DNA from: Rhizobium sp. FKY42
Lineage (GTDB): Bacteria > Pseudomonadota > Alphaproteobacteria > Rhizobiales > Rhizobiaceae
Direction of reading: 5' to 3'
Assembly: GCF_005222835.1 (NCBI RefSeq)
Contig: NZ_STGA01000006.1
Span: 1 to 64,000, forward strand
DNA: 64,000 nt
The notes beneath the pieces were generated by a model. The model did no database searches, was not told where the DNA came from, and saw only the letters and a list, made by a program, of their open reading frames with translations. Positions 27,611 through 36,756 of this stretch are shown here, in pieces (the stretch's first letter is position 1; each line of letters opens with the position of its first letter). The translations under genes were made by a program, and so were the position numbers.

Positions 27611-28129
27611 ATGTCCGCCACCCAATCTCCAGATCTTCGCCGCAGCCTGATGGGCCACTCACTTGCGCTCGCTGTCGGTATGGCTGCAACGGTTGGCACG
27701 GCGCTCGGCTTCCAGCACCTTGGCGGATACATTCCCTGCGCGCTCTGCCTGTTGCAGCGCGAACCCTACTACTGGGCCATTCCCGTTGCGCTCGGGGCGC
27801 TCGCCACGGCCGTGTTTCGGCTTCCCGCCAACGTAACGCGTGGCCTTTTGGGTATCGTCGTGATCATGATGCTGGTGGGTGCGGGCATGGGTGTTTATCA
27901 CTCAGGCGTCGAATGGGGCTTCTGGGCGGGGCCGGCGACCTGCTCCACCACCGCCAACGGGCTCACCACCAATGCCGGTAATCTGTTGAGTGACCTGAAC
28001 TCGGTTCATGGTCCCTCATGCACGGAAGCGGCCCTGCGCGTTTTGGGTCTTTCCTTCGCAGGGTGGAATGTTCTTGCCAGCATAGCACTCGCGGCAATCG
28101 GCATCCGGGCCATCGTAAATAAGGCCTGA
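27611..28129 (+). CDS. dsbB: Disulfide bond formation protein B
   Basis: Inner-membrane quinone reductase that reoxidises DsbA. 172 aa with about four membrane helices. The first redox pair is Cys43-Cys46 (PCALC), and a second periplasmic pair lies in the loop between helices 3 and 4 (PATCSTT and GPSCTEA, about 120 and 144), both needed for the relay. No dsbA is nearby. It converges on the HNH gene with 16 bases between stops. Confidence 0.92.
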   Translation: MSATQSPDLRRSLMGHSLALAVGMAATVGTALGFQHLGGYIPCALCLLQREPYYWAIPVALGALATAVFRLPANVTRGLLGIVVIMMLVGAGMGVYHSGVEWGFWAGPATCSTTANGLTTNAGNLLSDLNSVHGPSCTEAALRVLGLSFAGWNVLASIALAAIGIRAIVNKA

Positions 28130-28141
28130 TCCAGGTCAGGC
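28124..28141. terminator. Weak hairpin between dsbB and the HNH gene
   Basis: Perfect 6-bp stem (28124-28129 with 28136-28141, 6-nt loop) between two convergent genes. The tails are only partly U-rich (minus strand CTTATTT), so it may be a weak terminator. Confidence 0.35.
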
Positions 28142-28145
28142 GACT

Positions 28146-28703
28146 TTACGGCTGAAGCTCCGAATCCCAGTAAAGGTAATCCATCCAGCTTTCATGCAGA
28201 TAGTTCGGCGGGAAAAGTCGCCCGTTATTGTGGAGATCCTGCACGGTGGGGGGATAGGGCTTCTGCGCCGGAAACATGCCTGCCTGCTTGGGAAGTTTGC
28301 TACCCTTGCGTAAGTTGCAGGGTGAGCAGGCGGCGACAACATTTTCCCAGGTTGTTTCCCCGCCATGGGCTCGGGGTATCACGTGATCGAAGGTAAGGTC
28401 TTCGCGCGAGCCACAATACTGGCATTCGAATTTGTCGCGAAGGAAAACGTTGAAACGGGTAAAGGCAGGATTTCGTGTTGGCTGAATGTAGGTCTTGAGA
28501 CTGACGACGCTTGGTAATCGCATCGAGAAGGTGGGAGAAGAAACCGAGTGGTCGTATTCGGCTATGATATTCACACGGTCAAGGAAGACTGCCTTGATCG
28601 CGTCCTGCCAGGACCAGAGCGACAAGGGGTAATAACTCAGCGGCCGGTAGTCAGCGTTCAATACGAGCGCCGGCAGGGCCTGCGGGGAGACTGCTATCGT
28701 CAA
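28146..28703 (-). CDS. HNH endonuclease domain protein
   Basis: 185 aa. The C-terminal half holds an HNH nuclease core: CQYCGS (about 94-99), FDHVIPRAHGG with the first His, TTWENVVAACSPCN with the second zinc pair and the Asn. The N-terminal ~90 residues (ADYRPLSYYPLSLWSWQD...) are a conserved extension found in a widely distributed chromosomal family, so this is a stable housekeeping gene, not a homing enzyme. Its biological role is unknown to me. TTG 28703 was chosen because GAGGAG lies seven bases upstream and the family N-terminus begins there. Confidence 0.88.
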   Translation of the reverse strand: MTIAVSPQALPALVLNADYRPLSYYPLSLWSWQDAIKAVFLDRVNIIAEYDHSVSSPTFSMRLPSVVSLKTYIQPTRNPAFTRFNVFLRDKFECQYCGSREDLTFDHVIPRAHGGETTWENVVAACSPCNLRKGSKLPKQAGMFPAQKPYPPTVQDLHNNGRLFPPNYLHESWMDYLYWDSELQP

Positions 28704-28802
28704 CGAACGCTCCTCACCGATTCGGCTTATGTCTATTCTATATTAGGTCCGTTGTTACAGGAATGTGAAGCCCTTTTGATGTCGCAGTCTCAGATTAGCG
28801 AA

Positions 28803-29468
28803 TCAGTTGATGGGGATAGCGTTTCGGCCCATGCACCTTGCGTAATAGGCCCAGAACAGACGCGCCGCGACGGAGCGATAGGGTTTCCACCGGCTGGCAA
28901 TGCTCTCCAACTCTGCGATAGATGGTCGCACCTCGTGGCCCAGTGCATGACCCAGAGCATGCCCGACAGCTGCACGCAGCGCCACGTCACCCGCCGGAAA
29001 CACATCGCGCTCGCCTAGACAGAACATAAGATAGACCTCGGCGGTCCACCGCCCGATGCCCTTCAGCGCCGTCAGCGTACGGATCGCCTCGGCCGCAGAA
29101 AGTTCGCTTAGGCTATCAAGGTCCAGATCTCCGTTGATAATCGACCGAGCTACACCTTCAAGCGTTGAGGCCTTGGCGCGCGACAGTCCGAAAGTCGCCA
29201 CAAGCTCCGGCGAGCAGGCAAGATAGCCTATGGCGGAATGCGCTCCCTTATCCACCATGCGCGCCCAGATCGCATTGGCAGCGGTTTTCGAGATCATCTG
29301 CGAAACGATGATATAGGCTAATCCCTCGAAGCCGGGTTCATGCAGCCGAAGCGGCACCGGACCAGCCACGGCAATGACGGGCGCCAGAAGCGGATCAATC
29401 TCCACCAGACGGGCAAGGCCCACATCTATGTCGGCTTCGTTTCGTATCAAATTCATCGTCAGTCTCAT
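28803..29468 (-). CDS. DNA-3-methyladenine glycosylase II, AlkA type
   Basis: Removes alkylated bases from DNA, leaving an abasic site. 221 aa. The helix-hairpin-helix-GPD motif is LKGIGRWTAEVYLMFCLGERDVFPAGDVAL (about 133-162, given here as its ends), with the catalytic Asp in PAGDVAL. There is no N-terminal Ada-like methyl-transfer domain, so this is the short form. ATG 29468 or 29456 starts it; gluQ starts 21 bases away in the opposite direction, so both promoters must lie inside the neighbours' coding regions. Confidence 0.9.
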   Translation of the reverse strand: MRLTMNLIRNEADIDVGLARLVEIDPLLAPVIAVAGPVPLRLHEPGFEGLAYIIVSQMISKTAANAIWARMVDKGAHSAIGYLACSPELVATFGLSRAKASTLEGVARSIINGDLDLDSLSELSAAEAIRTLTALKGIGRWTAEVYLMFCLGERDVFPAGDVALRAAVGHALGHALGHEVRPSIAELESIASRWKPYRSVAARLFWAYYARCMGRNAIPIN

Positions 29469-29489
29469 CGTTTTCTGTCACAAGGAAGC

Positions 29490-30392
29490 ATGTCTGCGCC
29501 TGATCGTCATTCCGTTTTTCGTTTCGCACCCAGCCCGAATGGCCTGCTCCATCTGGGCCATGCCCTCTCGGCATTGCTGAACCGGCAGATGGCGAAGTCC
29601 TGCGGCGGACGAGTTTTGCTACGAATTGAGGATATCGATCAGACCCGCTGCCGCCCTGAACTGGAGCAAGCCATTTATGATGATCTTCGATGGATCGGCT
29701 TCGAATGGGAAGAGCCGGTTCGACGCCAGACCGAACACATAGCCTCCTACGAGGCCGCTCTGCGAAAGCTTAAGGATCGTGGCCTCATCTATCCTGCCTT
29801 CATGACGCGCGGAGAGGTCAAGGCCCGCGTCGCGGCGGCTGAGGCGTCGGGCGAAAGCTGGCCGCGAGATCCGGATGGCGCACCCCACTACCCCTTAGAT
29901 GACAGAACCCGAAGCAGATCCGAACGTAACGCTCTCATGAAGCAGCAGCCCCGCTTTGCCTATCGGCTGGATATGGCGCGGGCGATGAACGAGATTTCGA
30001 CGCCGCTTGTCTGGCAGGAAACAGGCGATAGCCAGACCGGAACCATCGCGGCCGATCCATCGCAGTGGGGGGATGTTATCCTGTCGCGCTCGGATGCGCC
30101 CTCAAGCTACCACCTTTCCGTTGTGGTAGACGATGCGGCGCAGGGCGTGACGCAAGTTGTTCGAGGCCTGGACCTGTATCACGCTACGTCTGTGCACCGA
30201 CTGTTGCAGGAATTGCTCGGTCTGCCGCAGCCAGTCTACCATCACCACAGGCTTGTGCTTGGAGAGAATGGGCGCAAGCTTTCCAAAAGCGAGCAGGCAA
30301 CCGGCCTTGGCAGCCTGCGCCAGGCGGGGCTTTTACCGGCGGATATCCGCCGTCTTGTGGGCCTCGTCGAACCGGGGCTGATCCAAGTCTGA
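29490..30392 (+). CDS. gluQ: Glutamyl-Q tRNA(Asp) synthetase
   Basis: Attaches glutamate to the queuosine base at position 34 of tRNA-Asp; it is a glutamyl-tRNA synthetase catalytic core without the anticodon-binding domain. 300 aa with the HIGH-type motif HLGH (in PSPNGLLHLGHAL, about 14-26) and GRKLSKS (about 255-261). The cysteine-rich zinc site of the E. coli enzyme is not visible here: the matching segment reads YPAFMTRGEV. ATG 29490 has an AAGGA site. Its 3' end overlaps the YihY gene by 60 bases. Another queuosine gene, the precursor transporter, is at 56.4 kb. Confidence 0.93.
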   Translation: MSAPDRHSVFRFAPSPNGLLHLGHALSALLNRQMAKSCGGRVLLRIEDIDQTRCRPELEQAIYDDLRWIGFEWEEPVRRQTEHIASYEAALRKLKDRGLIYPAFMTRGEVKARVAAAEASGESWPRDPDGAPHYPLDDRTRSRSERNALMKQQPRFAYRLDMARAMNEISTPLVWQETGDSQTGTIAADPSQWGDVILSRSDAPSSYHLSVVVDDAAQGVTQVVRGLDLYHATSVHRLLQELLGLPQPVYHHHRLVLGENGRKLSKSEQATGLGSLRQAGLLPADIRRLVGLVEPGLIQV

Positions 30393-31286
30393 AGCGATAA
30401 CCTTCTGATAGTCTCGAGCGTGTTTGAGCGTCGAGTAGACGCGGTACTTCATCAGGGCTGCATTCACCTCCGCGCCCAGCATGAAGATGACGCCGACCAT
30501 ATAGAGGAAAACGAGCACGATCATCACCGAGGCGAGACCGGCATAGGTTGCGGCATAATTCGCGAATGTCGAAAGATAGGAGGCAAACGCGAGCGCGAAA
30601 CCGGTCCAGCACATCAAGGTCAGCAGGATCCCCGGCAGGATATCGATCACCCTGCGGCTCCCGGCGGGCAGGAACTTATGGCAAACGATCAGGCCTATGA
30701 AGAGCACGATCACAGTTCCAAGCACGCCAAAGTTCGAGATGGCGGAAAGCTCGTCCTGAAGCCAGGGCAAACGGGTTCCGGCAAAACGAATGGCGATCGG
30801 GATAGCGACCAGAACGATGCTGATCGCGGCAAAAATCACAACCGCCACGATCACGTAGCCAAGGCTGGTAAGACGTGTGATGTACCATGGCCGGCTTTCC
30901 GCCACGCGATAGGCACGGTTCAGCGAAATGCGCAGTGCCTCCACCCCGTTAGAGGCAAAATAGGCTGCGGCAAGAACGGAGATCGTCAGCAATCCGCCGC
31001 GTGGAATATCCAGCACACGTTTGATTTCCGCTGCCAGCGGCTCGGCAATATCGGACGGCCAGGTATCGAACAGCAGATGGACAGCCGTGACGGAGAATGT
31101 ATTCGCGCCCAGAAATCCGGCAAGCGCCGTACCAAAGATCAGGAATGGAAACAGCGCAAGCAGACCCGACAAGGCCACATGGCTTGCCATGGCCCAGCCG
31201 TCATCGTCGTTGAAATGGCAATAGGCATCATAGAAAACCTTGAAGGCAAGGCGATGCCACCGGATCTTTGCCGTTTCGTCTGCCAA
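30333..31286 (-). CDS. YihY/UPF0761 (RNase BN-like) family inner-membrane protein
   Basis: 317 aa, about six membrane helices, a topology typical of the YihY family. The old name ribonuclease BN comes from an early misassignment; the function is unknown, with transport suggested. Conserved parts include the early GWAMASHVALSGLLALFPF and the FLYMVGVIFMLGAEVNAA segment. TTG 31286 has CGGAG six bases upstream; GTG 31304 would add six residues. It converges with gluQ with a 60-base coding overlap and diverges from the SDR gene. Confidence 0.85.
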   Translation of the reverse strand: MADETAKIRWHRLAFKVFYDAYCHFNDDDGWAMASHVALSGLLALFPFLIFGTALAGFLGANTFSVTAVHLLFDTWPSDIAEPLAAEIKRVLDIPRGGLLTISVLAAAYFASNGVEALRISLNRAYRVAESRPWYITRLTSLGYVIVAVVIFAAISIVLVAIPIAIRFAGTRLPWLQDELSAISNFGVLGTVIVLFIGLIVCHKFLPAGSRRVIDILPGILLTLMCWTGFALAFASYLSTFANYAATYAGLASVMIVLVFLYMVGVIFMLGAEVNAALMKYRVYSTLKHARDYQKVIASDLDQPRFDEAHKTADIRR

Positions 31287-31351
31287 GAGGAACTCCGTTG
31301 TCACTGCAGGCGAAATATGGGAAACGCAAAGGAAAATGTAAGGGAGAAACC

Positions 31352-32185
31352 ATGCCGGAGCGCAAAAGCATCATCATTACCGGATGTTCTTCCGGCATTG
31401 GCGCCTTTTGCGCCCGCGCCCTGAAACAGGAAGGCTGGCGGGTTTTCGCGACCGTCAGAAATCCGGCTCACCTCGCCGCCCTGGAAGCTGATGGCATCGA
31501 GGCACTGCTCATGGATTACACCGATCACACATCCATTTCTGCGATGGTGGCAGAAGTGGTCAGCCGAACCAGTGGTCGTATCGATGCACTGTTCAACAAC
31601 GGTGCCTACGGCCAGCCGGGCGCCGTAGAGGACCTCACGACCGATGTGCTGCGGCTACAGTTCGAAACCAATGTTTTCGGCTGGCATGAACTGACGCGGC
31701 AGGTCATTCCCTACATGCGAGCGCAAGGATCCGGTCGCATTGTCCAGTGCTCATCGATTCTCGGCCTTGTCCCCTTTCGGTATCGTGGAGCCTACAACGC
31801 CTCGAAGCACGCCATCGAGGGTTTGAGCGTGACATTGCGCATGGAACTGGATGGAACCGGCATCTTCGTTAGCCTCATCGAGCCGGGACCAATCGAGTCG
31901 CGCTTCACGGCCAATGCGCTTGCGGCCGTTCAGGCCCATATCGATGTGGAAACTTCGGCCCATGCAGAGGAATACAAGCGCCAGCTTGCGCGGCTGGATG
32001 GGTCAGGCCCGGTGAACAAACACAAGCTGGGCCCGGATGCCGTGTATAAGGTGCTGCGCCATGCCTTGACCGCCCCGCGTCCAAAACCACATTACGTTGT
32101 TACGAAGCCTGCGAAGAAAGGCGTTTTGGCCAAGCGCCTGCTGCCAGCAGATCTGCTGTACCGGCTTCTTCGTAGAATGGACTGA
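31352..32185 (+). CDS. Short-chain dehydrogenase/reductase
   Basis: 277 aa classical SDR. Nucleotide-binding TGCSSGIG (about 9-16), the NNGAYG motif (about 83-88) in place of NNAG, and the catalytic Ser (CSSILG, about 136) with YNASK (about 150-154). The type resembles NAD(P)-dependent oxidoreductases acting on steroid- or lipid-like substrates, but the substrate cannot be told. ATG 31352 has AGGGAG six bases upstream; the frame opens earlier at 31268. Confidence 0.88.
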   Translation: MPERKSIIITGCSSGIGAFCARALKQEGWRVFATVRNPAHLAALEADGIEALLMDYTDHTSISAMVAEVVSRTSGRIDALFNNGAYGQPGAVEDLTTDVLRLQFETNVFGWHELTRQVIPYMRAQGSGRIVQCSSILGLVPFRYRGAYNASKHAIEGLSVTLRMELDGTGIFVSLIEPGPIESRFTANALAAVQAHIDVETSAHAEEYKRQLARLDGSGPVNKHKLGPDAVYKVLRHALTAPRPKPHYVVTKPAKKGVLAKRLLPADLLYRLLRRMD

Positions 32186-32331
32186 CAAAAGCAATTCAAA
32201 GCAAGACTGTAAAACTGGTTTTGCCTCCACAATTGCCCGAAGACAAATGAGAAATCCGGATCGAAAACGCGCCACAGATCTCACGGGCGCGTTTCAGCAG
32301 CGACACCTTTCAGGGGGAAGGCTTTAGTACC

Positions 32332-32529
32332 ATGTCGAGTTTCACCACTGTTCTGGCTCTGATCGTCATGGGCCTTGTGGTCCTTGTTCTGATCAAGGGC
32401 CTGATGAATATGGTCAAGGGTCAGGACGTAAACCGTTCGAACAAGCTCATGCAGATGCGCGTCATGCTGCAGGCTCTTGCCATCATCCTCATCATGCTGA
32501 CCCTGTGGCTGACCGGTGGGGGGCGCTGA
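32332..32529 (+). CDS. HIG1 domain twin-transmembrane protein
   Basis: 65 aa with two membrane helices (about 5-24 and 44-62) joined by a short basic loop (KGQDVNRSNKLMQMRV). This is the bacterial form of the hypoxia-induced HIG1 domain, whose mitochondrial members associate with cytochrome oxidase and respiratory supercomplexes; a respiratory role here is inference. The next gene starts two bases after its stop, giving a two-gene unit. Confidence 0.88.
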   Translation: MSSFTTVLALIVMGLVVLVLIKGLMNMVKGQDVNRSNKLMQMRVMLQALAIILIMLTLWLTGGGR

Positions 32530-32531
32530 TC

Positions 32532-33110
32532 ATGGTGAAACTGAACAAGATCTACACCCGCACCGGCGACGATGGAACGACAGGGCTGGTGACCGGCCCG
32601 CGGCGATTGAAGCATGATCTGCGCGTCGAGGCCTATGGCACAGTGGATGAAACCAACTCACTGATCGGCGTGGCACGCCTGCACACGGCAACTCACGCTG
32701 ATCTGGATGCCATGCTATTTCGCATCCAGAACGATCTTTTCGATCTGGGCGCAGATCTCGCCACGCCAGACACGGGCGAAAAAGTGGAGTGGGAGCCGCT
32801 TCGTATCGTACAGTCACAGGTAGATCGCATCGAGGCTGAAATTGACCAGCTGAACGCCTCGCTCGATCCCCTCACCTCCTTCGTTCTTCCCGGTGGGTCT
32901 GCCGCTGCCGCCCATCTGCATGTGGCGCGCACGGTCTCGCGGCGCGCGGAGCGGTTGATGGTGGAGCTATCGAAGACCGATGGTGAAATTGTCAGTCCCG
33001 CAGCCCTCAAATACATCAATCGACTGTCGGATTTTCTCTTCGTTGCATCGCGTTTCGTCAACGAAGGCGGCAAGGCTGATATCCTCTGGGTACCCGGCAA
33101 AAACCGGTAG
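32532..33110 (+). CDS. PduO-type cob(I)alamin adenosyltransferase
   Basis: Transfers adenosyl from ATP to cob(I)alamin, forming coenzyme B12. 192 aa, all-helical PduO fold, with the ATP-binding N-terminus YTRTGDDGTTGL (about 7-18) and the late conserved SRRAERLMV and INRLSDFLF segments. ATG 32532 is two bases past the HIG1 stop; the frame runs in from 32505. The window's cobS and cobT supply cobalt to the same pathway. Confidence 0.93.
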   Translation: MVKLNKIYTRTGDDGTTGLVTGPRRLKHDLRVEAYGTVDETNSLIGVARLHTATHADLDAMLFRIQNDLFDLGADLATPDTGEKVEWEPLRIVQSQVDRIEAEIDQLNASLDPLTSFVLPGGSAAAAHLHVARTVSRRAERLMVELSKTDGEIVSPAALKYINRLSDFLFVASRFVNEGGKADILWVPGKNR

Positions 33111-33305
33111 TCACCGAGAGCATCGTCACCACACAATTTGTGGGGGCGTGTCGCTCTTGGAATGGGGGCATGACAATTCCACATCTATGAAAAGCCGAAA
33201 ACTCTTTGTGTTCGGTGTAAAAATGCGTATCCATGTCGCCCATTGACAATCAGCGGTTCGGGAGAGGCCGCATTTTCCCCATCAGTCGAATTGAGGAAGG
33301 AAGTC

Positions 33306-34055
33306 ATGAAGATTCTGGTGCCTGTAAAGCGGGTAGTTGATTACAACGTGAAGATCCGTGTGAAGGCGGATGGTACGGGCGTCGAGCTTGCAAACGTCAA
33401 GATGTCGATGAACCCGTTCGACGAGATCTCGGTGGAGGAAGCCCTGCGGCTGAAGGAAGCCGGCAAGGCTGAAGAGATCGTCATCGTCTCCATCGGCCCG
33501 GCCAAGGCGGAAGAAACGATCCGCACGGCACTCGCCATGGGCGCCGATCGCGGCATCCTGATCGAGACGGATGAAGCCGTGGAGCCGCTGGCCGTTGCCA
33601 AGCTTCTGAAGGGCGTGGTCGAGGCGGAAAATCCCGGTCTCGTCATTCTTGGAAAACAAGCCATCGATGACGACTCGAACCAGACCGGCCAAATGCTGGC
33701 AGCCCTCTTGAAGTGGGGTCAGGCAACCTTCGCATCGAAGGTCGAGATCGGTGATGGCTCTGCAAAAGTTACCCGCGAAGTCGATGGTGGCCTCCAGACG
33801 ATCGACGTGAAGCTGCCCGCAATCGTCACGACGGACCTGCGCCTCAACGAGCCACGCTATGCTTCACTGCCGAACATCATGAAGGCGAAGAAGAAGCCGC
33901 TCGACAAGAAAGCCCCGGCTGACTTCGGCGTCGATCTGGCACCGCGCCTGAAGGTTCTCAAGACGGAAGAGCCGGGTGGCCGCAAGGCTGGCATCAAGGT
34001 CAAGAGCGTGGCCGAACTGGTCGAAAAGCTGAAAACCGAAGCTGGCGTCCTCTAA
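33306..34055 (+). CDS. etfB: Electron transfer flavoprotein subunit beta
   Basis: Small subunit of the FAD/AMP heterodimer that passes electrons from acyl-CoA and other dehydrogenases to ETF-ubiquinone oxidoreductase. 249 aa with the family start [16 protein letters not shown], the AMP-binding region around [17 protein letters not shown] (about 118-134) and a Lys-rich C-terminus. A GGAAGGAAG site precedes ATG 33306. etfA follows after 20 bases. No acyl-CoA dehydrogenase gene is adjacent. Confidence 0.96.
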   Translation: MKILVPVKRVVDYNVKIRVKADGTGVELANVKMSMNPFDEISVEEALRLKEAGKAEEIVIVSIGPAKAEETIRTALAMGADRGILIETDEAVEPLAVAKLLKGVVEAENPGLVILGKQAIDDDSNQTGQMLAALLKWGQATFASKVEIGDGSAKVTREVDGGLQTIDVKLPAIVTTDLRLNEPRYASLPNIMKAKKKPLDKKAPADFGVDLAPRLKVLKTEEPGGRKAGIKVKSVAELVEKLKTEAGVL

Positions 34056-34075
34056 GGTTAAGGAGAACATCGAAA

Positions 34076-35005
34076 ATGGCTATTCTTCTTCTCGCAGAAC
34101 ATGATGGCGCAAGCGTCTCCGATCAGACCGCAAAAGCGCTGACTGCCGCTGCCAAGATCGGTGGCGATGTGCATGTGCTGGTGGCCGGCTCGGGCGCCAA
34201 GGGCGCGGCGGATGCCGCTACGAAACTCTCCGGCGTATCGAAGGTGCTGCTGGCCGACGATGCCGCCTATGCAAACAACCTGGCGGAACCGCTCGCCGAT
34301 CTCGTCGTATCGCTCTCCGGCGCATACGATGTCATCATCGCTGCAGCGACAGCATCCGCCAAGAACGTCATGCCGCGCGTGGCGGCTCTGCTTGACGTGA
34401 TGCAGATTTCGGAAATCATCGAAGTCGTGTCTGCAGACACCTACAAGCGTCCGATCTATGCCGGTAACGCCATCCAGACGGTACAGTCCACCGACGCCAA
34501 AAAGGTGATCACGGTACGCACGGCAGCTTTCGCTGCAACAGCTGATGGCGGCTCAGCTTCGGTGGAAGCCATTTCGGCGGCGGGTAATCCGGGTGTGTCG
34601 ACATTCGTGGAAGATGCTTTGTCGTCGTCCGATCGCCCTGAATTGACCTCCGCCAAGATCATCGTGTCCGGCGGCCGCGCGCTTGGTTCGTCCGAGAAGT
34701 TTCAGGAAGTCATCCTGCCGCTCGCAGACAAGCTGGGTGCAGCCGTTGGCGCATCGCGCGCAGCAGTCGACGCCGGCTATGCGCCGAACGACTGGCAGGT
34801 TGGCCAGACCGGTAAGGTCGTTGCCCCGGATCTCTACATCGCCTGCGGCATTTCCGGTGCAATTCAGCACCTTGCAGGCATGAAGGATTCGAAGGTCATC
34901 GTCGCTATCAACAAGGACGAGGAAGCCCCGATCTTCCAGGTGGCCGACTACGGCCTCGTCGGAGATCTGTTCGAACTTCTGCCGGAACTGCAGAAGTCGC
35001 TCTGA
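34076..35005 (+). CDS. etfA: Electron transfer flavoprotein subunit alpha
   Basis: Large ETF subunit, which holds most of the FAD site. 309 aa: N-terminal domain (1-190), then the FAD domain with SGGRALGS (about 201-208), [23 protein letters not shown] (ends about 240 and 262) and [27 protein letters not shown] precedes the ATG. A strong bidirectional terminator closes the etfBA operon. Confidence 0.96.
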   Translation: MAILLLAEHDGASVSDQTAKALTAAAKIGGDVHVLVAGSGAKGAADAATKLSGVSKVLLADDAAYANNLAEPLADLVVSLSGAYDVIIAAATASAKNVMPRVAALLDVMQISEIIEVVSADTYKRPIYAGNAIQTVQSTDAKKVITVRTAAFAATADGGSASVEAISAAGNPGVSTFVEDALSSSDRPELTSAKIIVSGGRALGSSEKFQEVILPLADKLGAAVGASRAAVDAGYAPNDWQVGQTGKVVAPDLYIACGISGAIQHLAGMKDSKVIVAINKDEEAPIFQVADYGLVGDLFELLPELQKSL

Positions 35006-35023
35006 TCCTGCATTAGGCGAAAC

Positions 35024-35056
35024 AAAAATGCCGCGTCACCGACGCGGCATTTTTTT
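35024..35056. terminator. Bidirectional terminator between etfA and plsC
   Basis: Perfect 10-bp stem (35028-35037 with 35041-35050, loop ACC) flanked by five As on the left and six further Ts on the right, so it can stop both the etfBA transcript and the convergent plsC transcript. Confidence 0.92.
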
Positions 35057-35080
35057 ATGCACTCCTGCATCTTTGAAATG

Positions 35081-35875
35081 TCACAGCGCGCCAGTTTTCT
35101 GTCGCAATTCCGCAACGCGCTTGGCGGCGGTCGGCGGTAGCGGTAGATCGGGATTGCGCTCTACGGCATCCAGAAGCACCTCATCGCTGGCCTTTTCAAG
35201 CACCTCGATCAGATGTTCGAAAAACGCATCCGGGTCCATGCCGGGCTGAATGGCAGGCAAAATGCGAACCTTGAAACGACCGGGATATCGCATCGTGCTG
35301 CGGCGAGGCCAGAAGAGGCCCGGCTGCATGGCAATCGGCACGACCGGCACCTCCACATCGCGGTAGATACGGGCAATGCCATAGCGGTAGGCGGGCTCGG
35401 CACCGGGCGGCCGACGTGTTCCTTCTGGATAGATGATCAACTGACGTCCTTTTTCCATCTCAAGCTTGGTGCGCCGCATCACATCGACCATGACCTTGCC
35501 GCGCGCACCGCGATTGACCGCAATCATCCGCTGTTTCTTAAGATACCAGCCGAATAGCGGAATCCAGGTCAGCTCCCTTTTCAGAATATAGACCGGGTCA
35601 CTCATCCATGGCAGCAGAGCATAGGTGTCCCAGAAGCTTTGATGCTTTGGCGCGAAAATGCAGCCGGTCTCGGGGATATTTTCAAGCCCCTCGATCTCGA
35701 AGGTCGTACCGACGATCTTTTCCATCAGCCAGTGGTTCGATCGTGCCCAGGCTCTTGGCACGGAATAGGCCTTCTTTCGCGGCAGCAGAAAATACACCGG
35801 CGTCAGGACGATCATGCGGACAATCAAGTTTGCGTAGAACAGGATGTTGAAGATTTGCGAACGCAGAGCAAGCAT
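35081..35875 (-). CDS. plsC: 1-acyl-sn-glycerol-3-phosphate acyltransferase
   Basis: Adds the second acyl chain in phosphatidic acid synthesis. 264 aa with an N-terminal membrane segment and the PlsC motifs: KHQSFWD (HX4D, about 77-83), the FGWYLKK region, YPEGTRR (about 148-154) and a PVVPI segment. ATG 35875 has GGAAG six bases upstream; ATG 35953, still after the YdcF stop, would add 26 residues. It follows YdcF, ftsX and ftsE on the same strand. Confidence 0.93.
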   Translation of the reverse strand: MLALRSQIFNILFYANLIVRMIVLTPVYFLLPRKKAYSVPRAWARSNHWLMEKIVGTTFEIEGLENIPETGCIFAPKHQSFWDTYALLPWMSDPVYILKRELTWIPLFGWYLKKQRMIAVNRGARGKVMVDVMRRTKLEMEKGRQLIIYPEGTRRPPGAEPAYRYGIARIYRDVEVPVVPIAMQPGLFWPRRSTMRYPGRFKVRILPAIQPGMDPDAFFEHLIEVLEKASDEVLLDAVERNPDLPLPPTAAKRVAELRQKTGAL

Positions 35876-35969
35876 CAGGCGCTTCCGAATGGCAGAATGG
35901 CCCGTCCCTACACCATGAACTGCCAAAGCGAAAGCAGATCCGATAAACCGCATGGGATAATCAGATTAC

Positions 35970-36665
35970 TCAGCGCCGCGGCGGGGCGCTTTCAGTCTCG
36001 ATCTGCTGCTCGGTCCGCAACCCATCACTTTGGCTGTAGCCGATCACCGCCCGCATGCTGGCCGCTGCCATCTTGGCATATTCGGCAAGCATCAGGCGCA
36101 GGGCATCCGGCTCCGTGAACCATGCCTTTCGCGAAAGATCGGCATTGATGACAGGATAGGGAATGAATTCCGTTCGATGATCGCGCCGTCGCAGTTCCAG
36201 CAAGGTGCGCGGCATGTGGTAGTTGTTCGTCACCACCAGGACGGACCGATAGTCATGATCGCTGATCCAGCGGGTGATCTCATTGGCATTGCCGATGGTA
36301 TCCAGCGCCTCGTAGCCGATATCGACACAGCACCTGAACAGATCGGGCGAGGCCTGTGTCGCACGACGGATCGATCCGGGAGAAGCAGCCGGATGTGCAC
36401 CCGAGATCAGCAATCTTTGCCCCGCCTTGTCCCGAAGCAGACCGACCGCCTGATCAACCCGCTGATATCCTCCGGTGAGCACCACGATGGCATCCGCCTT
36501 CACGCCATCCGGCGTCTTCAACGAGGTTACCGTATCGGCAAACCACAGAAACCCACCAAACAACAGCGCAATGACCAGAAGCAGAAAAATGCCGATATAG
36601 CGCAGCATACGCCGCAAGGGCCCATGTCGACGAAACCATCCGCGCTGTCCCGGTTGCATTAACAT
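35970..36665 (-). CDS. YdcF/ElyC family (DUF218) membrane protein
   Basis: 231 aa. One N-terminal membrane helix (about 22-45) after a basic stretch, then a DUF218 domain with ADAIVVLTGGYQRVDQAVGLL, the LLISGAHP loop and SVLVVTNNYHMPRT, all typical of the family. E. coli ElyC affects peptidoglycan precursor lipid use; the biochemical activity is not settled. It lies between ftsX and plsC, which fits an envelope role. Confidence 0.85.
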   Translation of the reverse strand: MLMQPGQRGWFRRHGPLRRMLRYIGIFLLLVIALLFGGFLWFADTVTSLKTPDGVKADAIVVLTGGYQRVDQAVGLLRDKAGQRLLISGAHPAASPGSIRRATQASPDLFRCCVDIGYEALDTIGNANEITRWISDHDYRSVLVVTNNYHMPRTLLELRRRDHRTEFIPYPVINADLSRKAWFTEPDALRLMLAEYAKMAAASMRAVIGYSQSDGLRTEQQIETESAPPRR

Positions 36666-36756
36666 CTGTGGAATCCCGGTACTCTGCTTTGCGTCGTCAC
36701 CTCTTATTTTCCGTAGATAGCCCGAGTTGAATCAGGAAAACAGAGGTAATCATCCA

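Noticed and set aside
30420..31424. Plus-strand open frame of 334 codons opposite the YihY gene
   Set aside because: Extremely charged shadow of a membrane protein gene.
33150..33250. Possible RpoN (-24/-12) promoter before etfBA
   Set aside because: GG and GC words occur but not with the required TGGCAC-N5-TTGC arrangement.
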